A stretch of 64,000 nucleotides of DNA from Dermanyssus gallinae (Eukaryota > Arthropoda > Arachnida > Mesostigmata > Dermanyssidae), in assembly GCA_003439945.1 (NCBI GenBank), contig QVRM01006771.1, positions 673,501-737,500 on the forward strand. Reading direction: 5' to 3'. The notes below the pieces were generated by a model. The model saw only the letters and a program-made list of their open reading frames with translations, did not search any database and was not told the origin of the DNA. Each line of letters starts with the position of its first letter. Within the stretch, counting starts at the first letter, position 1. The translations under genes and the position numbers were made by a program. Shown here piece after piece: positions 45,201 to 60,200 of the stretch.

Positions 45201-48200
45201 CTGGTTCTTAGAACCGGCTAGTTCTAAGCACCGCGTTCTCCTCACTGGTTCTTAGAACCAGCCCGTTCTAAGAACCGCGCTTTTTCTTACTGGTTCTTAG
45301 AACCGGCTCCTTCTAAAAACCGCGCTATTTCTCACTGGTTCTGATAACCGGCTCGTTCTAAGAACATCGTTCTTCTCACTGGTTCTTAGAACCGGCTCGT
45401 TCTAAGAACCGCGTTCTCCTCACTGGTTCTTAGAACCGGCTTGTTCTAAAAACGCGTTCTTCTCACTGGTTCTTAGAACCGGTTTGTTCTAAGAACCGCG
45501 TTCTCCTCTCTAGGTCTTAGAACCGGCCCGTTCTAAAAACCGCGTTCTACTCACTGGTTCTTAGAACCGGCTCGTTCTAAGAACCGCGTTCTACTCACTG
45601 GTCCTTAGAACCGGCTCGTTCTAAGAACCGCGGTATTTCATGCTGGTTCTTAGAACCGGCTCGTTCTAAGATCCGCGTTTATCTCACTGGTTCTTAGAAC
45701 CGACTCGTTCTAAAAACACCGATCTTCTCACTGGCTCTTAGAACCGGCTCGTTCTAAGAACCGTTCTATTTCATGCTGGTTCTTAAAACCGGCTCGTTCT
45801 AAGAACCGTTCTATTTCTTGCTGGTTCTTAAAACTGGCTCGTTCTAAGAACCGTGTTCTCCTCACTGGTCTTAGAACCGGCTCGTTTTAAGAACCGCGCT
45901 ATTTCTTGCTGGTTCTTAAAACCGGCTCGTTCTAAGAACCACGTTCTCCTCACTGGTTCTTTAGAACAGGCTCTTTCTGAGTACCGCGCTATTTCGTGCT
46001 GGTTCTTAGAACCGGTCCGTTCTAATAACCGCGTTTTTCTCACTGGTTCTTAGGACCGGCTCGTTCTAAAAATCGTGCTTTTTCTTACTGGTTCTTAGAA
46101 CCGGCTTGTTCTAAGAACCGCGTTCTCCTCTTTGGATCTTAGAATCAGCTCGTTCTAAGAACCGTGATTTTTCTTACTGGTTCTTAGAACCGGCTTGTTC
46201 TAAAAACTGTATTTTTTCTTACTGAATCTTAGAAGCGGCTTGTTCTAATAACCGCATTCTCCTCTCTGGATCTTAAAATCGGCTTGTTCTAAGAACCGCG
46301 TTCTTCTCACTGGTTCTTAGAACCGGCTCGTTCTAAGAACACCGTTCTTCTCACTGGTTCTTTGAACAGGCTCGTTCTAAGAACCGCGCTATGTTACGCT
46401 GGTTCTTAGAACCGGCTTGTTCTAAGAACACCGTTCTTATCACTAGTTCATAGAACCGGCTCGTTCTAAAAACCGCGTTCTCCTTACTGGTTCTTAGAAC
46501 CGGCTCGTTCTAAAAACCGTGCTTTTTCTTACTGGTACATAGAACCGGCTTGTTCTAAGAACCGCATTGTCCTATCTGGATCTTAGAATCGGCTTGTTCT
46601 AAGAACCGCGTTCTTCTCACTGGTTTATAGAACCAGCTAGTTCTAAGCACCGCGTTCTCCTCACTGGTTCTTAGAACCGGCTCGTTCTAAGAACCCTTCT
46701 TTTTCTTACTGGTTCTTAGAACCGGCTTGTTCTAATAACCGCGTTATCCTCTCTGGATCTTAAAATCGGCTTGTTCTAAGAACCGCTTTCTTCTTACTGG
46801 TTCTTAGAACCGGCTCGTTTTAAGAACACCGTTCTTCTCACTGATTCTTTGAACCGGCTCGTTTTAGGAACCGCGCTATTTTACGCTGGTTCCTAGAAAC
46901 GGCTCGTTCTAAGAACACCGTTCTTCTCACTAGTTCATAGAACCGGCTCGTTCTAAAAACCGCGTTCTCCTTACTGGTTCTTAGAACCGGCTCGTTCTAA
47001 AAGCCGTGCTTTATCTCACTGGTACATAAAACCGGCTTGTTCTAAGAACCGCATTGTCCTCTCTGGATCTTAGAATCGGCTTGTTTTAAATACCGCGTTC
47101 TTCTCACTGGTTCATAGAACCAGCTAGTTCTAAGTACCGCGTTCTCCTCACTGGTTCTAAGAACCCTTCTTTTTCTTACTGGTTCTTAGAACCGGCTTGT
47201 TCTAAGAACCGCGTTCTCCTCTCTGGATCTTAGAATCAGCTTGTTCTAAGAACCGCGTTTTTCTCTAGATCTTAGAATCAGCTCGTTCTAAGGTCCGTGC
47301 TTTTTCTTGCTGGTTTTTAGAACCGGCTTGTTCTAAAAACTGTACTTTTTCTTACTGGTCTTTAGAACCGGCTCGTTCTATTAACACCGTTCTTCTCACT
47401 AGTTCATAGAACCGGCTCGTTCTAAGAATCGCGATTTCCTTACTGGTTCTTAGAACCGGCTCGTTCTAAAAACTGTGCTTTTTCTTACTGGCACCTAGAA
47501 CCGGCTTGTTCTAAGAACCGCATTGTCCTCTCCGGATCTTACAATCGGCTTTTTCCAAGAACCGCGTTCTCCTCACTGGTTCATAGAACCAGCTAGTTTT
47601 AAGTACCGCGTTCTTCTCACTGGTTCTTAGAACCGGCTCGTTCTAAGAACCGCGCTTTTTCTTACTGGTTCTTACAACCGGCTCGTTCTAAGAACCGCGC
47701 AATTTCTTGCTGGTTCTTAAAACCGGCTCGTTCTAAGAACCGCGTTTTCCTCACTGGTTCTTAGAACCGGCTCGTTCTAAGAACCCTTCTTTTTCTTACT
47801 GGTTCTTAAAACCGGCTTGTTCTAATAACCGCGTTATCCTCTCTGGATCTTAAAATCGGCTTGTTCTAAGAACCGCGTTCTTCTCACTGGTTCTTAGAAC
47901 CGGCTCGTTCTAAGAACACCGTTCTTAACACTAGTTCATAGAACCGGCTCGTTCTAAAAACCGCGTTCTCCTTGCTGGTTCTTAGAACCGGCTCGTTCTA
48001 AAAACAGTGCTTTTTCTCACTGGTACATAGAACCGGCTTGTTCTAAGAACTGCATTGTCCTCTCTGGATCTTAGAATCGGCTTGTTCTAAGAACCGCGTT
48101 CTTCTCACTGGTTCATAGAACCAGCTAGTTCTAAGTACCGCGTTCTCCTCACTGGTTCTTAGAACCGGCTCGTTCTAAGAACCCTTCTTTTTCTTACTGG

Positions 48201-51200
48201 TTGTTAGAACCGGCTTGTTCTAAGAACCGCGTTCTTCTCTCTGAATCTTAGAATCAGCTTGTTCTAAGAACCGCTTTCTTCTTACTAGTTCTTAGAACCG
48301 GCTCGTTCTAAGAACACCGTTCTTCTCACTGGTTCTTTGAACCGGCTCGTTTTAAGAACCGCGCTATTTTACGCTGGTTCTTAGAAACGGCTCGTTCTAA
48401 GAACATCGTTCTTTTCACTAGTTCATAGAACCGGCTCGTTCTAACAACCGCGTTTTCCTTACTGGTTCTTAGAACCGGCTCGTTCTAAAATCCGTGCTTT
48501 TTCTCACTGGTACATAACACCGGCTTGTTCTAAGAACCGCATTGTCCTCTCTGGATCTTAGAATCGGCTTGTTCTAAAAACCGCGTTCTTCTCACTGGTT
48601 CATAGAACCAGCTAGTTCTAAGTACCGCGTTCTCCTCACTGGTTCTTAGAACCGGCTCGTTCTAAGAACCCTTCTTTTTCTTACTGGTTCTTAGAACCGG
48701 CTTGTTCTAAGAACCGCGTTCTCCTCTCTGCATCATAGAATCAGCTTGTTCTAAGAACCGCGTTTTTCTCTCTAGATCTTATAATCAGCTTGTTCTAAGG
48801 TCCGTGCTTTTTCTTGCTGGTTCTTAGAACCAGCTTGTTCTAAAAACTGTACTTTTTCTTACTGGTATTTAGAACCGGCTCGTTCTATTAACACCGTTCT
48901 TCTCACTAGTTCATAGAACCGGCTCGTTCTAAGAACCGCGTTTTCCTTACTGGTTCTTAGAACCGGCTCGTTCTAAAAACTGTGCTTTTTCTTACTGGCA
49001 CCTAGAACCGGCTTGTTCTAAGAACCGCATTGTCCTCTCCGGATCTTACAATCGGCTTTTTCCAAGAACCGCGTTCTCCTCACTGGTTCATAGAACCAGC
49101 TAGTTCTAAGTACCGCGTTCTCCTCACTGGTTCTTAGAACCGGCTCGTTCTAAGAACCGCGCTTTTTGTTACTGGTTCTTACAACCGGCTCGTTCTAAGA
49201 ACCGCGCTATTTCTTGCTGGTTCTTAAAACCGGCTCGTTCTAAGAACCGCGTTTTCCTCACTGGTTCTTAGAACCGGCTCGTTCTAAGAACCCTTCGTTT
49301 TCTTACTGGTTCTTAGAACCGGCTTGTTCTAATAACCGCGTTATCCTCTCTGGATCTTAAAATCGGCTTGTTCTAAGAACCGCGTTCTTCTCACTGGTTC
49401 TTAGAACCGGCTCGTTCTAAGAACACCGTTCATCTCACTGGTTCTTTGAGCCGGCTCGTTTTAAGAACCGCGCTATTGTACGCTGGTTCTTAGAAACGGC
49501 TCGTTCTAAGAACACCGTTCTTCTCACTAGTTCATAGAACCGGCTCGTTCTAAAAACCGCGTTCTCCTTACTGGTTCTTAGAACCGGCTCGTTCTAAAAA
49601 CCGTGCTTTTTCTCACTGGTACATAGAACCGGCTTATTCTAAGAACTGCATTGTCCTCTCTGGATCTTAGAATCGGCTTGTTCTAAGAACCGCGTTCTTC
49701 TCACTGGTTCATAGAACCAGCTAGTTCTAAGTACCGCGTTCTCCTCACTGGTGCTTAGAGCCGGCTTGTTCTAAGAACCCTTCTTTTTCTTACTGGTTCT
49801 TACACCCGGCTTGTTCTAAGAACCGCGTTCTTCTCTCTGAATCTTAAAATTCAGCTTGTTCTAAGAACCGCGTTTTTCTCTCTAGATCTTAGAATCAGCT
49901 CGTTCTAAGGTCCGTGCTTTTTCTTGCTGGTTCTTTGAACCGGCTTGTTCTAAAAACTGTACTTTTTCTTACTGGTCTTTAGAACCGGCTCGTTCTATTA
50001 ACACCGTTCTTCTCACTAGTTCATAGAACCGGCTCGTTCTAAGAACCGCGTTTGCCTTACTGGTTCTTAGAACCGGCTTGTTCTAAAAACTGTGCTTTTT
50101 CCTACTGGCACCTAGAACCGGCTTGTTCTAAGAACCGCATTGTCCTCTCCGGATCTTACAATCGGCTTGTTCCAAGAACCGCGTTCTCCTCACTGGTTCA
50201 TAGAACCAGCTAGTTCTAAGTACCGCGTTCTCCTCACTGGTTCTTAGAACCGGCTCGTTCTAATAACCGCGCTTTTTCTCACTGGTTCTTACAACCGGCT
50301 CGTTCTAAGAGCCGCGTTTTCCTCACTGGTTCTTAGAACCGGCTCGTTCTGAGTACCGCGCTATTTCTTGCTGGTTCTTAGAGCCGGCTCGTTCTAAGAA
50401 CCGCGTTCTTCTCACTGGTTCTTAAAACCGGCTCGTTCTAAAAACCGTGCTTTCTCTTACTGGTTCTTAAAACCGGCTTGTTCTAAGAACTACGTTCTCC
50501 TTTCTGGATCTTAGAATCAGCTCGTTCTAAGAACCGCGCCTTTTCTTACTGGTTCTTAGAACCAGCTCGTTCAAAGAATTGCGTTTTCCTCATTGGTTTT
50601 TAGAACCGGCTCGTTCTAAGAACCGCGCTATTTTTTGCTGGTTCTTAAAACCGGCTCGTTTTAAGAACCGCGTTCTCCTCACTGGTTCTTAGAACAGGCT
50701 GTTTCTGCGTACCGCGCTATTTCTTGCTGGTTCTTAGAACCGGCCCGTTCTAATAACCGCGTTTTTCTCACTGGTTTTTAGGACCGGCTCGTTCTAAAAA
50801 CCGTGCTTTTTCTTACTGGTTCTTAGGACCGGCTTGTTCTAAGAACCGCGTTCTCCTCTCTGGATCTTAGAATCAGCTCGTTCTAAGAACCGTGCTTTTT
50901 CTTACTGGTTCTTAGAACCGGCTTGTTCTAAAAACTGTACTTTTTCTTACTGAATCTAAGAACCGGCTTGTTTAAATAACGGCGTTCTCCTCTCTGGATC
51001 TTAAAATCGGCTTGTTCTAAAAACCGCGTTCTTCTCACTGGTTCTTAGCACCGACTCGTTCTAAGAACCGCGCTATTATCACTGGTTCTTATAACCGGCT
51101 GGTTCTTAGAACCGGCTCGTTCTACGAACACCGTTCTTCTTACTAGTTCATAGAACCGGCTCGATCTAAAAACCGTGCTTTTTCTTACTGGTACCTAAAA

Positions 51201-54200
51201 CCGGCTTGTTCTAAGAACCGCATTGTCTTCTCTGGATCTTAGAATCGGTTTGTTCTGAGAACCGCGTTCTCCTCACTGGTTCATAAAACCAGCTAGTTCA
51301 AGTACCGAGTTCTCCTCACTGGTTATTAGAACCGACTTGTTCTAAGAACCGCGTTTTTTCTTACTGGCTCTTAGAACCGGCTCGTTCTAAAAACCGCGTT
51401 CTCCTCATTGGTTCTTAGAACCGGCTCGTTCTAAGAACCGGGCTATTTATTGCTGGTTCTTAGAACCGGCTCGTTTTAAGAACCGCGCTATATCTTCCTG
51501 GTTATTAGAGCCGGCTCGTTCTAAGAACCGCGCTATTTCTTGCTGGTTCTTAGAACTGGCTCGTTCTAGGAACCGCGTTCTCCTCACTAGTTCTTAGAAG
51601 CGGCTCGTTCTAAAAACCGCGTTCTCCTCACTAGTTCTTAGAACCGGCTCGTTCTGAGCACCGCGCTATTTCTTGCTGGTTCCTAGAACCGGCTCGTTCT
51701 AAGAACCGCGTTCTTCTCAGTGGTTCTTAAAACCGGCTCGTTCTAAGAATCTCCTCTCTGGATTTTAGAATCAGCTCGTTCTAAAAACCGTGCTTTTTCG
51801 TACTGGTTGTTAGAACCGGCTTGTTCTAAATACTGTACTTTTTCTTACTGGTTCTTAGAACCGGCTTGTTCTAAGAACCGCATTGTCCTCTCTGGATCTT
51901 AGAATCGGCTTGTTCTAAGAACCGCGTTCTCCTCACTGGTTCTTAGAACCGGCTCGTTCTGAGTACCGCGCTATTTCTTGCTGGTTCTTAGAGCCGGCTC
52001 GTTCTAAGGACCGCGTTCTTCTCATTGGTTCTTAAAACCGGCTCGTTCTAAGAACCGAGCTATTTCTTGCTGGTTCTTAAAACCGGCTCGTTCTAAGAAC
52101 CGCGCTATTTATTGCTGGTTCTTAGAACCGGCTCGTTCTAAGAACCGCGTTCTCCTCACTAGTTCTTAGAACCGGCTCGTTATAAGAACCGCGTTCTCCT
52201 CACTAGTTCTTAGAACCGGCTCGTTATAAGAACCGCGTTCTCCTCACCAGTTCTTAGAACCGGCTCGTTCTTAGCACCGCTCTATTTCTTGCTGGTTCTT
52301 AGAACCGGCTCGTTCTAAGAACCGCGTTTTCCTCACTAGTTCTTAAAACCGGCTCGTTCTAAAAACCGCGTTCTCCTCTCTGGATCTTAGAATCAGCTCG
52401 TTCTAAGAACCGTGCTATTTCTTACTGGTTTTTAGAACCGGCTTGTTCTAATAACTGTACTTTTCTTATTGGTTCTTAGAACCGGCTAGTTCTAAGAACC
52501 GCGCTTTTTCTTACTGGTTCTTAGAACCGGCTCGTTCTAAGAACCGCGCTTTTTCTCACTGGTTCATAGAACCGGCTTGTTCTAAAAACCGCGTTCTCCT
52601 CATTGATTCTTAAAACCGGCCTGTTCTAAGAACCGCGCTAATACTTGCTGGTTTTTAGAACAAGCTCGTTTCAAAAACCGCGTTATCCTCGCTGGTTCTT
52701 AGAACCGGGTCGTTCTAAGGACACCGTTCTTCTCACTGGTTCTTAGAACCGACTCGTTCTAAGAACCGCGTTCTTCTCAGTGGTTCTTAAAACCGACTCG
52801 TTCTAAAAACCGTGCTTTTTCTTACTGAATCTTAGAACCGGCTTGTCCTAAAAACCGCGTTCTCCTCTCTGGATTTTAGAATCAGCTCGTTCTAAAAACC
52901 GCGATTTTTCGTACTGGTTGTTAGAACCGGCTTGTTCTAAAAACTGTACTTTTTCTTCCTGGTTCTTAGAACCGGCTTGTTCTAAGAACCGCATTGTCCT
53001 CTCTGGATCTTAGAATCGGCTTGTTCTAAGAACCGCGTTCTCCTCACTGGTTCTTAGAGCCGGCTCGTTCTGAGTACCGCGCTATTTCTTGCTGGTTCTT
53101 AGAGCCGGCTCGTTCGAAGGACCGCGTTCTTCTCATTGGTTCTTAAAACCGGCTCGTTCTAAGAACCGCGCTATTTCTTGGTGGTTCTTAGAACCGGCTC
53201 GTTCTAAGAACCGCGCTATTTATTGCTGGTTCTTAGAACCGGCTCGTTCTAAGAACCGCGTTCTCCTCACTAGTTCTTAGAACCGGCTCGTTATAAGAAC
53301 CGCGTTCTCCTCACTAGTTCTTAAAACCGGCTCGTTATAAGAACCGCGTTCTCCTCACTAGTTCTTAGAACCGGCTCGTTCTTAGCACCGCGCTATTTCT
53401 TGCTGGTTCTTAGAACTGGCTCGTTCTAAGAACCGCGTTCTCCTCACTAGTTCTTAGAACCGGCTCGTTCTAAAAACCGCGTTCTCCTCTCTGGATCTTA
53501 GAATCAGCTCGTTCTAAGAACCGTGCTATTTCTTACTGGTTTTTAGAACCGGCTTGTTCTAAGAACCGCGCTATTTCTCACTGGTTCTGATAACCGGCTC
53601 GTTCTAAGAACATCGTTCTTCTCACTGGTTCTGATAACCGGCTCGTTCTAAGAACCGCGTTCTTCTCACTGGTTCTTAGAACCAGCTTGTTCTAAGAACC
53701 GCGCTTTTTCTCACTGGTTCATAGAACCGGCTTGTTCTAAAAACCGCGTTCTCCTCAGTGATTCTTAAAACCGGCCTGTTCTAAGAACCGCGCTAATACT
53801 TGCTGGTTTTTAGAACAAGCTAGTTTTAAAAACCGCGTTATCCTCGCTGGTTCTTAGAACCGGGTCGTTCTAAGGACACCGTTCTTCTCACTGGTTCTTA
53901 GAACCGGCTCGTTCTAAAAACCGCGTTCTTCTTACTGGTTCTTAGAACCGGCTTGTTCTAAGAACCGTGCTTTTTCTTACTGGTATTTAGAACCGGCTTG
54001 TTCTAACGACCGCGTTGTCCTCTCTAAATCTTAGAATCGGCTTGTTCTAAGAACCGCGTTCTCCTCACTGGTTCATAAAACCAGCTAGTTCTAGGTACCG
54101 CGTTCTCCTCACTTGTTCTTAGAACCGGCTCGTAGAAAAAACCGTACTTTTTCTTACTGGCATTTAGAACCGGCTTGTTCTAACAACCGCATTGTCCTCT

Positions 54201-57200
54201 CTGAATCTTAGAATCGGCTTGTTCTAAGAACCGCGTTCTCCTCACTAGTTTATAAAACCAGCTAGTTCTAAGTACCACGTTCTCCTTACTGGTTCTTAGA
54301 ACCGGCTCGTTCTAAAAACCATGTTTTTTCTTACTGGTTCTTAGAACCGGCTCGTTCTAAGAACCGCGCTTTTTCTTACTGGTTTTTGGAACCGGCTCGT
54401 TCTAAGAACCGCGTTCTCCTCATTGGTTTTTAGAACCGGCTCGTTCTAAGAACCGCATTGTCATCTCTGAATCTTAGAATCGGCTTGTTCTAAGAACCGC
54501 GTTCTCCTCACTGGTTTATAAAACCAGCTAGTTCTAAGTACCACGTTCTCCTTACTGGTTCTTAGAACTGGCTCGTTCTAAGAACCACGTTTTTTCTTAC
54601 TAGTTCTTAGAACCGGCTCGTTCTAAGAACCGCGCTTTTTCTAACCGGTTTTTGGAACCGGCTCGTTCTAAGAACCGCGTTCACCTCATTGGTTTTTAGA
54701 ACCGGCTCGTTCTAAGAACCGCGCTATTTCTCACTAGTTCTTAGAACCGGCACGCTCTAAGAATACCGTTCTTCTCACTGGTTCTTAAAACCGGCTCGTT
54801 CTGAACACCGTGATTTTTCTTACTGGTTTTTAGAACCGGCTCGTTCTAAAAACCGAGCTGTTTCACACTGGTTCTTAGAACCGGCTCGTTCTAAGAACAG
54901 CGTTCTCCTCACTGGTTCTTAGAACCGGCTTGTTCTAAGAACCGCGTTCCCCTCTCTGGGTCTTAGAACCGGCTTGTTCTAAGAACCGCGTTCCCCTCTC
55001 TGGGTCTTAGAACCGGCCCGTTCTAAGAACCGCGTTCTTCTTACTGGTTCTTAGAACCGGCTCGTTCTAAAATCCGCGTTCTTCTCACTGGTTCTTAAAA
55101 CCGGCTCGTTCTAAGAACCGCGCTATTTTTCACTGGTTCTTATAACAAGCTCGTTCTAAGAACACTGTTCTTCTCACTGGTTTCTTAGAATGTTCTTAGA
55201 ACCGGCTCGTTCTAAGAATCGCGTTGTCCTCTCTAAATCTTAGAATCGGCTTGTTCTAAGAATCGCGTTTTTTCATACTGGTTCATAAAACCGGCTCGTT
55301 CTAAAAATCGCGTTTTTTCATACTGGTTCATAAAACCGGCTCGTTCTAAAAACCGCGCTTTTTCTTACTGGTTCATAGAACCGGTCCATGCTAAGAACCG
55401 CGCTAATTCTTGCTGGTTTTTAGAACCACCTCGTTTTGAGAACCGCGTTATTCTCGCTGGTTCTTAGAACCGCGTCGTTCTAAGAACACCGTTCTTCTCA
55501 CTGGTTCTTAAAACCAGCTAGTTCTAAGTACCGCGTTCTCCTTACTGGTTCTTAGAACCGGCTCGTTCTAAGAACCACGCTTTTTCTTACTGGTTCTTAA
55601 AACCGGCTCGTTCTAAAAACCGCGCTTTTTCGTACTGGTTTTTGGAGCCGGCTCGTTCTAAGAACCGCGTCCTCCTCATTGGTTTTTAGAACCGGCTCGT
55701 TCTAAGAACCGCGCTCTTTCTCACTGGTTCTTAGAACCGGCTCGTTCTAAGAACAGCGTTCTCCTCACTGGTTCCTAGAACCGGCTTGTTCAAAGAACCG
55801 CGTTCTCCTCTCTGGGTCTTGGAACCGGCCCGTTCTAAGAACCGCGTTCTTCTTACTGGTTCTTAGAACCGGCTCGTTCTAAGATCCGCGTTCTTCTCAC
55901 TGGTTCTTAAAACCGACTCGTTCTAAGAACCGCGCTATTTCTCACTGGTTCTTATAACCGGCTCGTTCTAAAAACACTGTTCTTCTCACTGGTTCTTAGA
56001 ACCGGCTCGTTCTAAGAATCGCGCTATTTTATGCTGGTTCTTAAAACCGGCTCGTTCTAAGAACCGTGTTTTCCTCACTGGTTCTTAGAACCGGCTTGTT
56101 TTAAGAACCGCGCTATTTCTCACTGGTTCTTATAACTGACTCGTTCTAAGAACACCGTTCTTCTCACTAGTTCATAGAACCGACTCGTTTTAAAAACCGC
56201 GTTCTCCTCACTGGTTCTTAGAACCGGCTCGTTCTAAAAACCGTGCTTTTTCTTACTGGTACATACAACCGACTTGTTCTAAGAACCGCGTTGTCCTCTC
56301 TGGATTTTAAAATCGGATTGTTTTAAGAACCGCGTTCTCCTCACTGGCTTATAGAACCAGCTACTTCTTAGTACCGCGCTCTCCTTACTAGTTCTTAAAA
56401 CCGGCTTGTTTTAAGAACCGCGCTATTTCTCACTGGTTCTTATAACTGACTCGTTCTAAGAACACCGTTCTTCTCACTAGTTCATAGAACCGACTCGTTT
56501 TAAAAACCGCGTTCTCCTCACTGGTTCTTAGAACCGGCTCGTTCTAAAAACCGTGCTTTTTCTTACTGGTACATAGAACCGGCTTGTTCTAACAACCGCG
56601 TTGTCCTCTCTAAATCTTAGAATCGGCTTGTTCTAAGAACCGCGTTCTCCTCACTGGTTCATAAAACCAGCTAGTTCTAGGTACCGCGTTCTCCTCACTT
56701 GTTCTTAGAACCGGCTCGTAGAAAAACCGTGCGTTTTCTTACTGGCATTTAGAACCGGCTTGTTCTAACAATCGCATTGTCCTCTCTGAATCTTAGAATC
56801 GGCTTGTTCTAAGAACCGCGTTCTCCTCACTGGTTTATAAAACCAGCTAGTTCTAAGTACCAGTTCTCCTTACTGGTTCTTAGAACCGGCTCGTTCTAAG
56901 AACCAGGTTTTTTCTTACTGGTTCTTAGAACCGGCTCGTTCTAAGAACCGCGATTTTTCTTACTGGTTTTTGGAACCGGCTCGTTCTAAGAACCGCGTTC
57001 TCCTCATTGGTTTTTAGAACCGGCTCGTTCTAAGAACCGCATTGTCCTCTCTGAATCTTAGAATCGGCTTGTTCTAAGAACTGCGTTCTCCTCACTGGTT
57101 TATAAAACCAGCTAGTTCTAAGTACCACGTTCTCTTTACTGGTTCTTAGAACCGGCTCGTTCTAAGAACCACGTTTTTTCTTACTGGTTCTTAGAACCGG

Positions 57201-60200
57201 CTCGTTCTAAGAACCGCGCTTTTTCTTACTGATTTTTGGAACCGGCTCGTTCTAAGAACCGCGTTCACCTCATTCGTTTTTAGAACCGGCTCGTTCTAAG
57301 AACCGCATTGTCCTCTCTGAATCTTAGAATCGGCTTGTTCTAAGAACTGCGTTCTCCTCACTGGTTTATAAAACCAGCTAGTTCTAAGTACCACGTTCTC
57401 TTTACTGGTTCTTAGAACCGGCTCGTTCTAAAAACCACGTTTTTTCTTACTGGTTCTTAGAACCGGCTCGTTCTAAGAACCGCGCTTTTTCTTACTGATT
57501 TTTGGAACCGGCTCGTTCTAAGAACCGCGTTCACCTCATTCGTTTTTAGAACCGGCTCGTTCTAAGAACCGCGCTATTTCTCACTAGTTCTTAGAACCGG
57601 CACGCTCTAAAAATACCGTTCTTCTCACTGTTTCTTAAAACCGGCTCGTTCTAAACACCGTGCTTTTTCTTACTGGTTTTTAGAACCAGCTCGTTCTAAA
57701 AACCGCGCTGTTTCACACTGGTTCTTAGAACCGGCTCGTTCTAAGAACAGCGTTCTCCTCACTGGTTCTTAGAACCGGCTTGTTCTAAGAACCGCGTTCC
57801 CCTCTCTGGGTCTAAGAACCGGCTCGTTCTAAGAACCGCGTTCTTCTTACTGGTTCTTAGAACCGGCTCGTTCTAAGATCCGCGTTCTTCTCACTGGTTC
57901 TTAAAACCGGCTCGTTCTAAGAACCGCGCTATTTTTCACTGGTTTTTATAACAAGCTCGTTCTAAGAACACTGTTCTTCTCACTGGTTTCTTAGAATGTT
58001 CTTAGAACCGGCTCGTTCTAAGAATCGCTATGTCCTCTCTAAATCTTAGAATCGGCTTGTTCTAAGAACCGCGTTTTTTCATACTGGTTCATAGAACCGG
58101 CTCGTTCTAAAAATCGCGCTTTTTCTTACTGGTTCATTGAACCGGCTCGTTCTAAAAACCGCGCTTTTTCTTACTGGTTCATAGAACCGGCCCGTTCTAA
58201 GAACCGCGCTAATTCTTGCTGGGTTTTAGAACCACCTCGTTTTAAGAACCGCGTTATTCTCGCTGGTTCTTAGAACCGCGTCGTTCTAAGAACACCGTTC
58301 TTCTCACTGGTTCTTAAAACCAGCTAGTTCTAAGTACCGCGTTCTCCTTACTGGTTCTTAGAACCGGCTCGTATTAAGAACCACGCTTTTTCTTACTGGT
58401 TCTTAAAACCGGCTCGTTCTAAAAACCGCGCTTTTTCGTACTGGTTTTTGGAGCCGGCTCGTTCTAAGAACCGCGTTCTCCTCATTGGTTTTTAGAACCG
58501 GCTCGTTCTAAGAACCGCGCTATTTCTCACTGGTTCTTAGAACCGGCACGTTCTAAGAATACCGTTCTTCTCACTGGTTCTTAAAAACGGCTCGTTCTAA
58601 GAACCGCGTTCTCCTTACTGGTTCTTAGAACCGGCTCGTTCTAAGAACCGTGCATTTTCTTACTGGCTTTTAGATCCGGCTCGTTCTAAGAACCGCGCTG
58701 TTTCTCACTGGTTCTTAGAACCGGCTCGTTCTAAGAACAGCGTTCTCCTCACTGGTTCTTAGAACCGGCTTGTTCAAAGAACCGCGTTCTCCTCTCTGGG
58801 TCTTAGAACCGGCCCGTTCTAAGAACCGCGTTCTTCTTACTGGTTCTTAGAACCGGCTCGTTCTAAGATCCGCGTTCTTCTCACTGGTTCTTAAAACCGA
58901 CTCGTTCTAAGAACCGCGCTATTTCTCACTGGTTCTTATAACCGGCTCGTTCTAAGAACACTGTTCTTCTCACTGGTTCTTAGAACCGGCTCGTTCTAAG
59001 AATCGCGCTATTTTATGCTGGTTCTTAAAACCGGCTCGTTCCAAGAACCGTGTTCTCCTCACTGGTTCTTAGAACCGGCTCGTTTTAAGAACCGCGCTAT
59101 TTCTCACTGGTTCTTATAACTGACTCGTTCTAAGAACACCGTTCTTCTCACTAGTTCATAGAACCGACTCGTTTTAAAAACCGCGTTCTTCTCGCTGGTT
59201 CTTAGAACCGGCTCGTTCTAAAAACCGTGCTTTTTCTTACTGGTACATAGAACCGGCTTGTTCTAAGAACCGCGTTGTCCTCTCTGGATTTTAGAATCGG
59301 TTTGTTTTAAGAACCGCGTTCTCCTCACTGGCTTATAGAACTAGCTACTTCTTAGTACCGCGCTCTCCTCACTAGTTCTTAGAACCGGCTTGTTTTAAGA
59401 ACCGCGTTCTCCTCACTGGTTCTTAGAATCGGCTCGTTCTAAGAACCGCGTTATTTCTCATTGGTTCTTATAACCGGCTCGTTCTAAAACCGCGCTATTT
59501 CTCACTGGTTCTTACAACCGACTCGTTCTAAGAACACCGTTCTTCTCACTGGTTCATGAAACCGGCTCGTTCTAAGAACCGCGTTCTCCTTACTGGTTCT
59601 TAGAACCGGCTCGTTCTAAAAACCGTGCTTTTTCTTACTAGTTTTTAGAACCGGCACGTTCTAAGAACCGCGTTCTCCTCTCTGGATCTTAGAATCGGCT
59701 CGTTCTAAGAACCGTGCTTTTTCTCACTAGTTTTTAGAACCGGCATGTTCTAAGAACCGCGTTCTCCTATCTGGATCTTAGAATCGGCTCGTTCTAAGAA
59801 CCGCGTTTTTCTTACTGGGTCTTAGAACCGACTTGTTCTAAACACCGCGTTCTTCTCACTGGTTCTTAGAACCGGCTCGTTCTAAGAGCCGTGCTTTTTC
59901 TTACTCGTTCTTAGAACCGGCTTGTTATAAAAACCGCGCTCTCCTCACTGGTTCTCAGAACCGGCTGGATCTAAAAACAGCGTTCTTCTTACTGGTTCTT
60001 AGAACCGGCTCGTTCTAAGAACCGCGTTCTTCTTACTGATTCTTAAAACCGGCTCGTTCTAAGATCCGCGTTCTTCTTACTGATTCTTAGAACCGGCCCG
60101 TTCTAAGAACCGCGTTCTTCTTACTGGTTCTTAGAACCGGCTCGTTCTAAGATCCGCGTTCTTCTCACTGGTTCTTAAAACCGGCTCGTTCTAAGAACCG

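Noticed and set aside
45828..53280. Open frames inside the satellite giving repeated Glu/Arg/Lys-rich or FLEPARSKNR-like peptides
   Set aside because: Units of 45 bp keep a frame open by chance. There is no start context, the peptide simply repeats the monomer, and frames break wherever 44 bp units occur.
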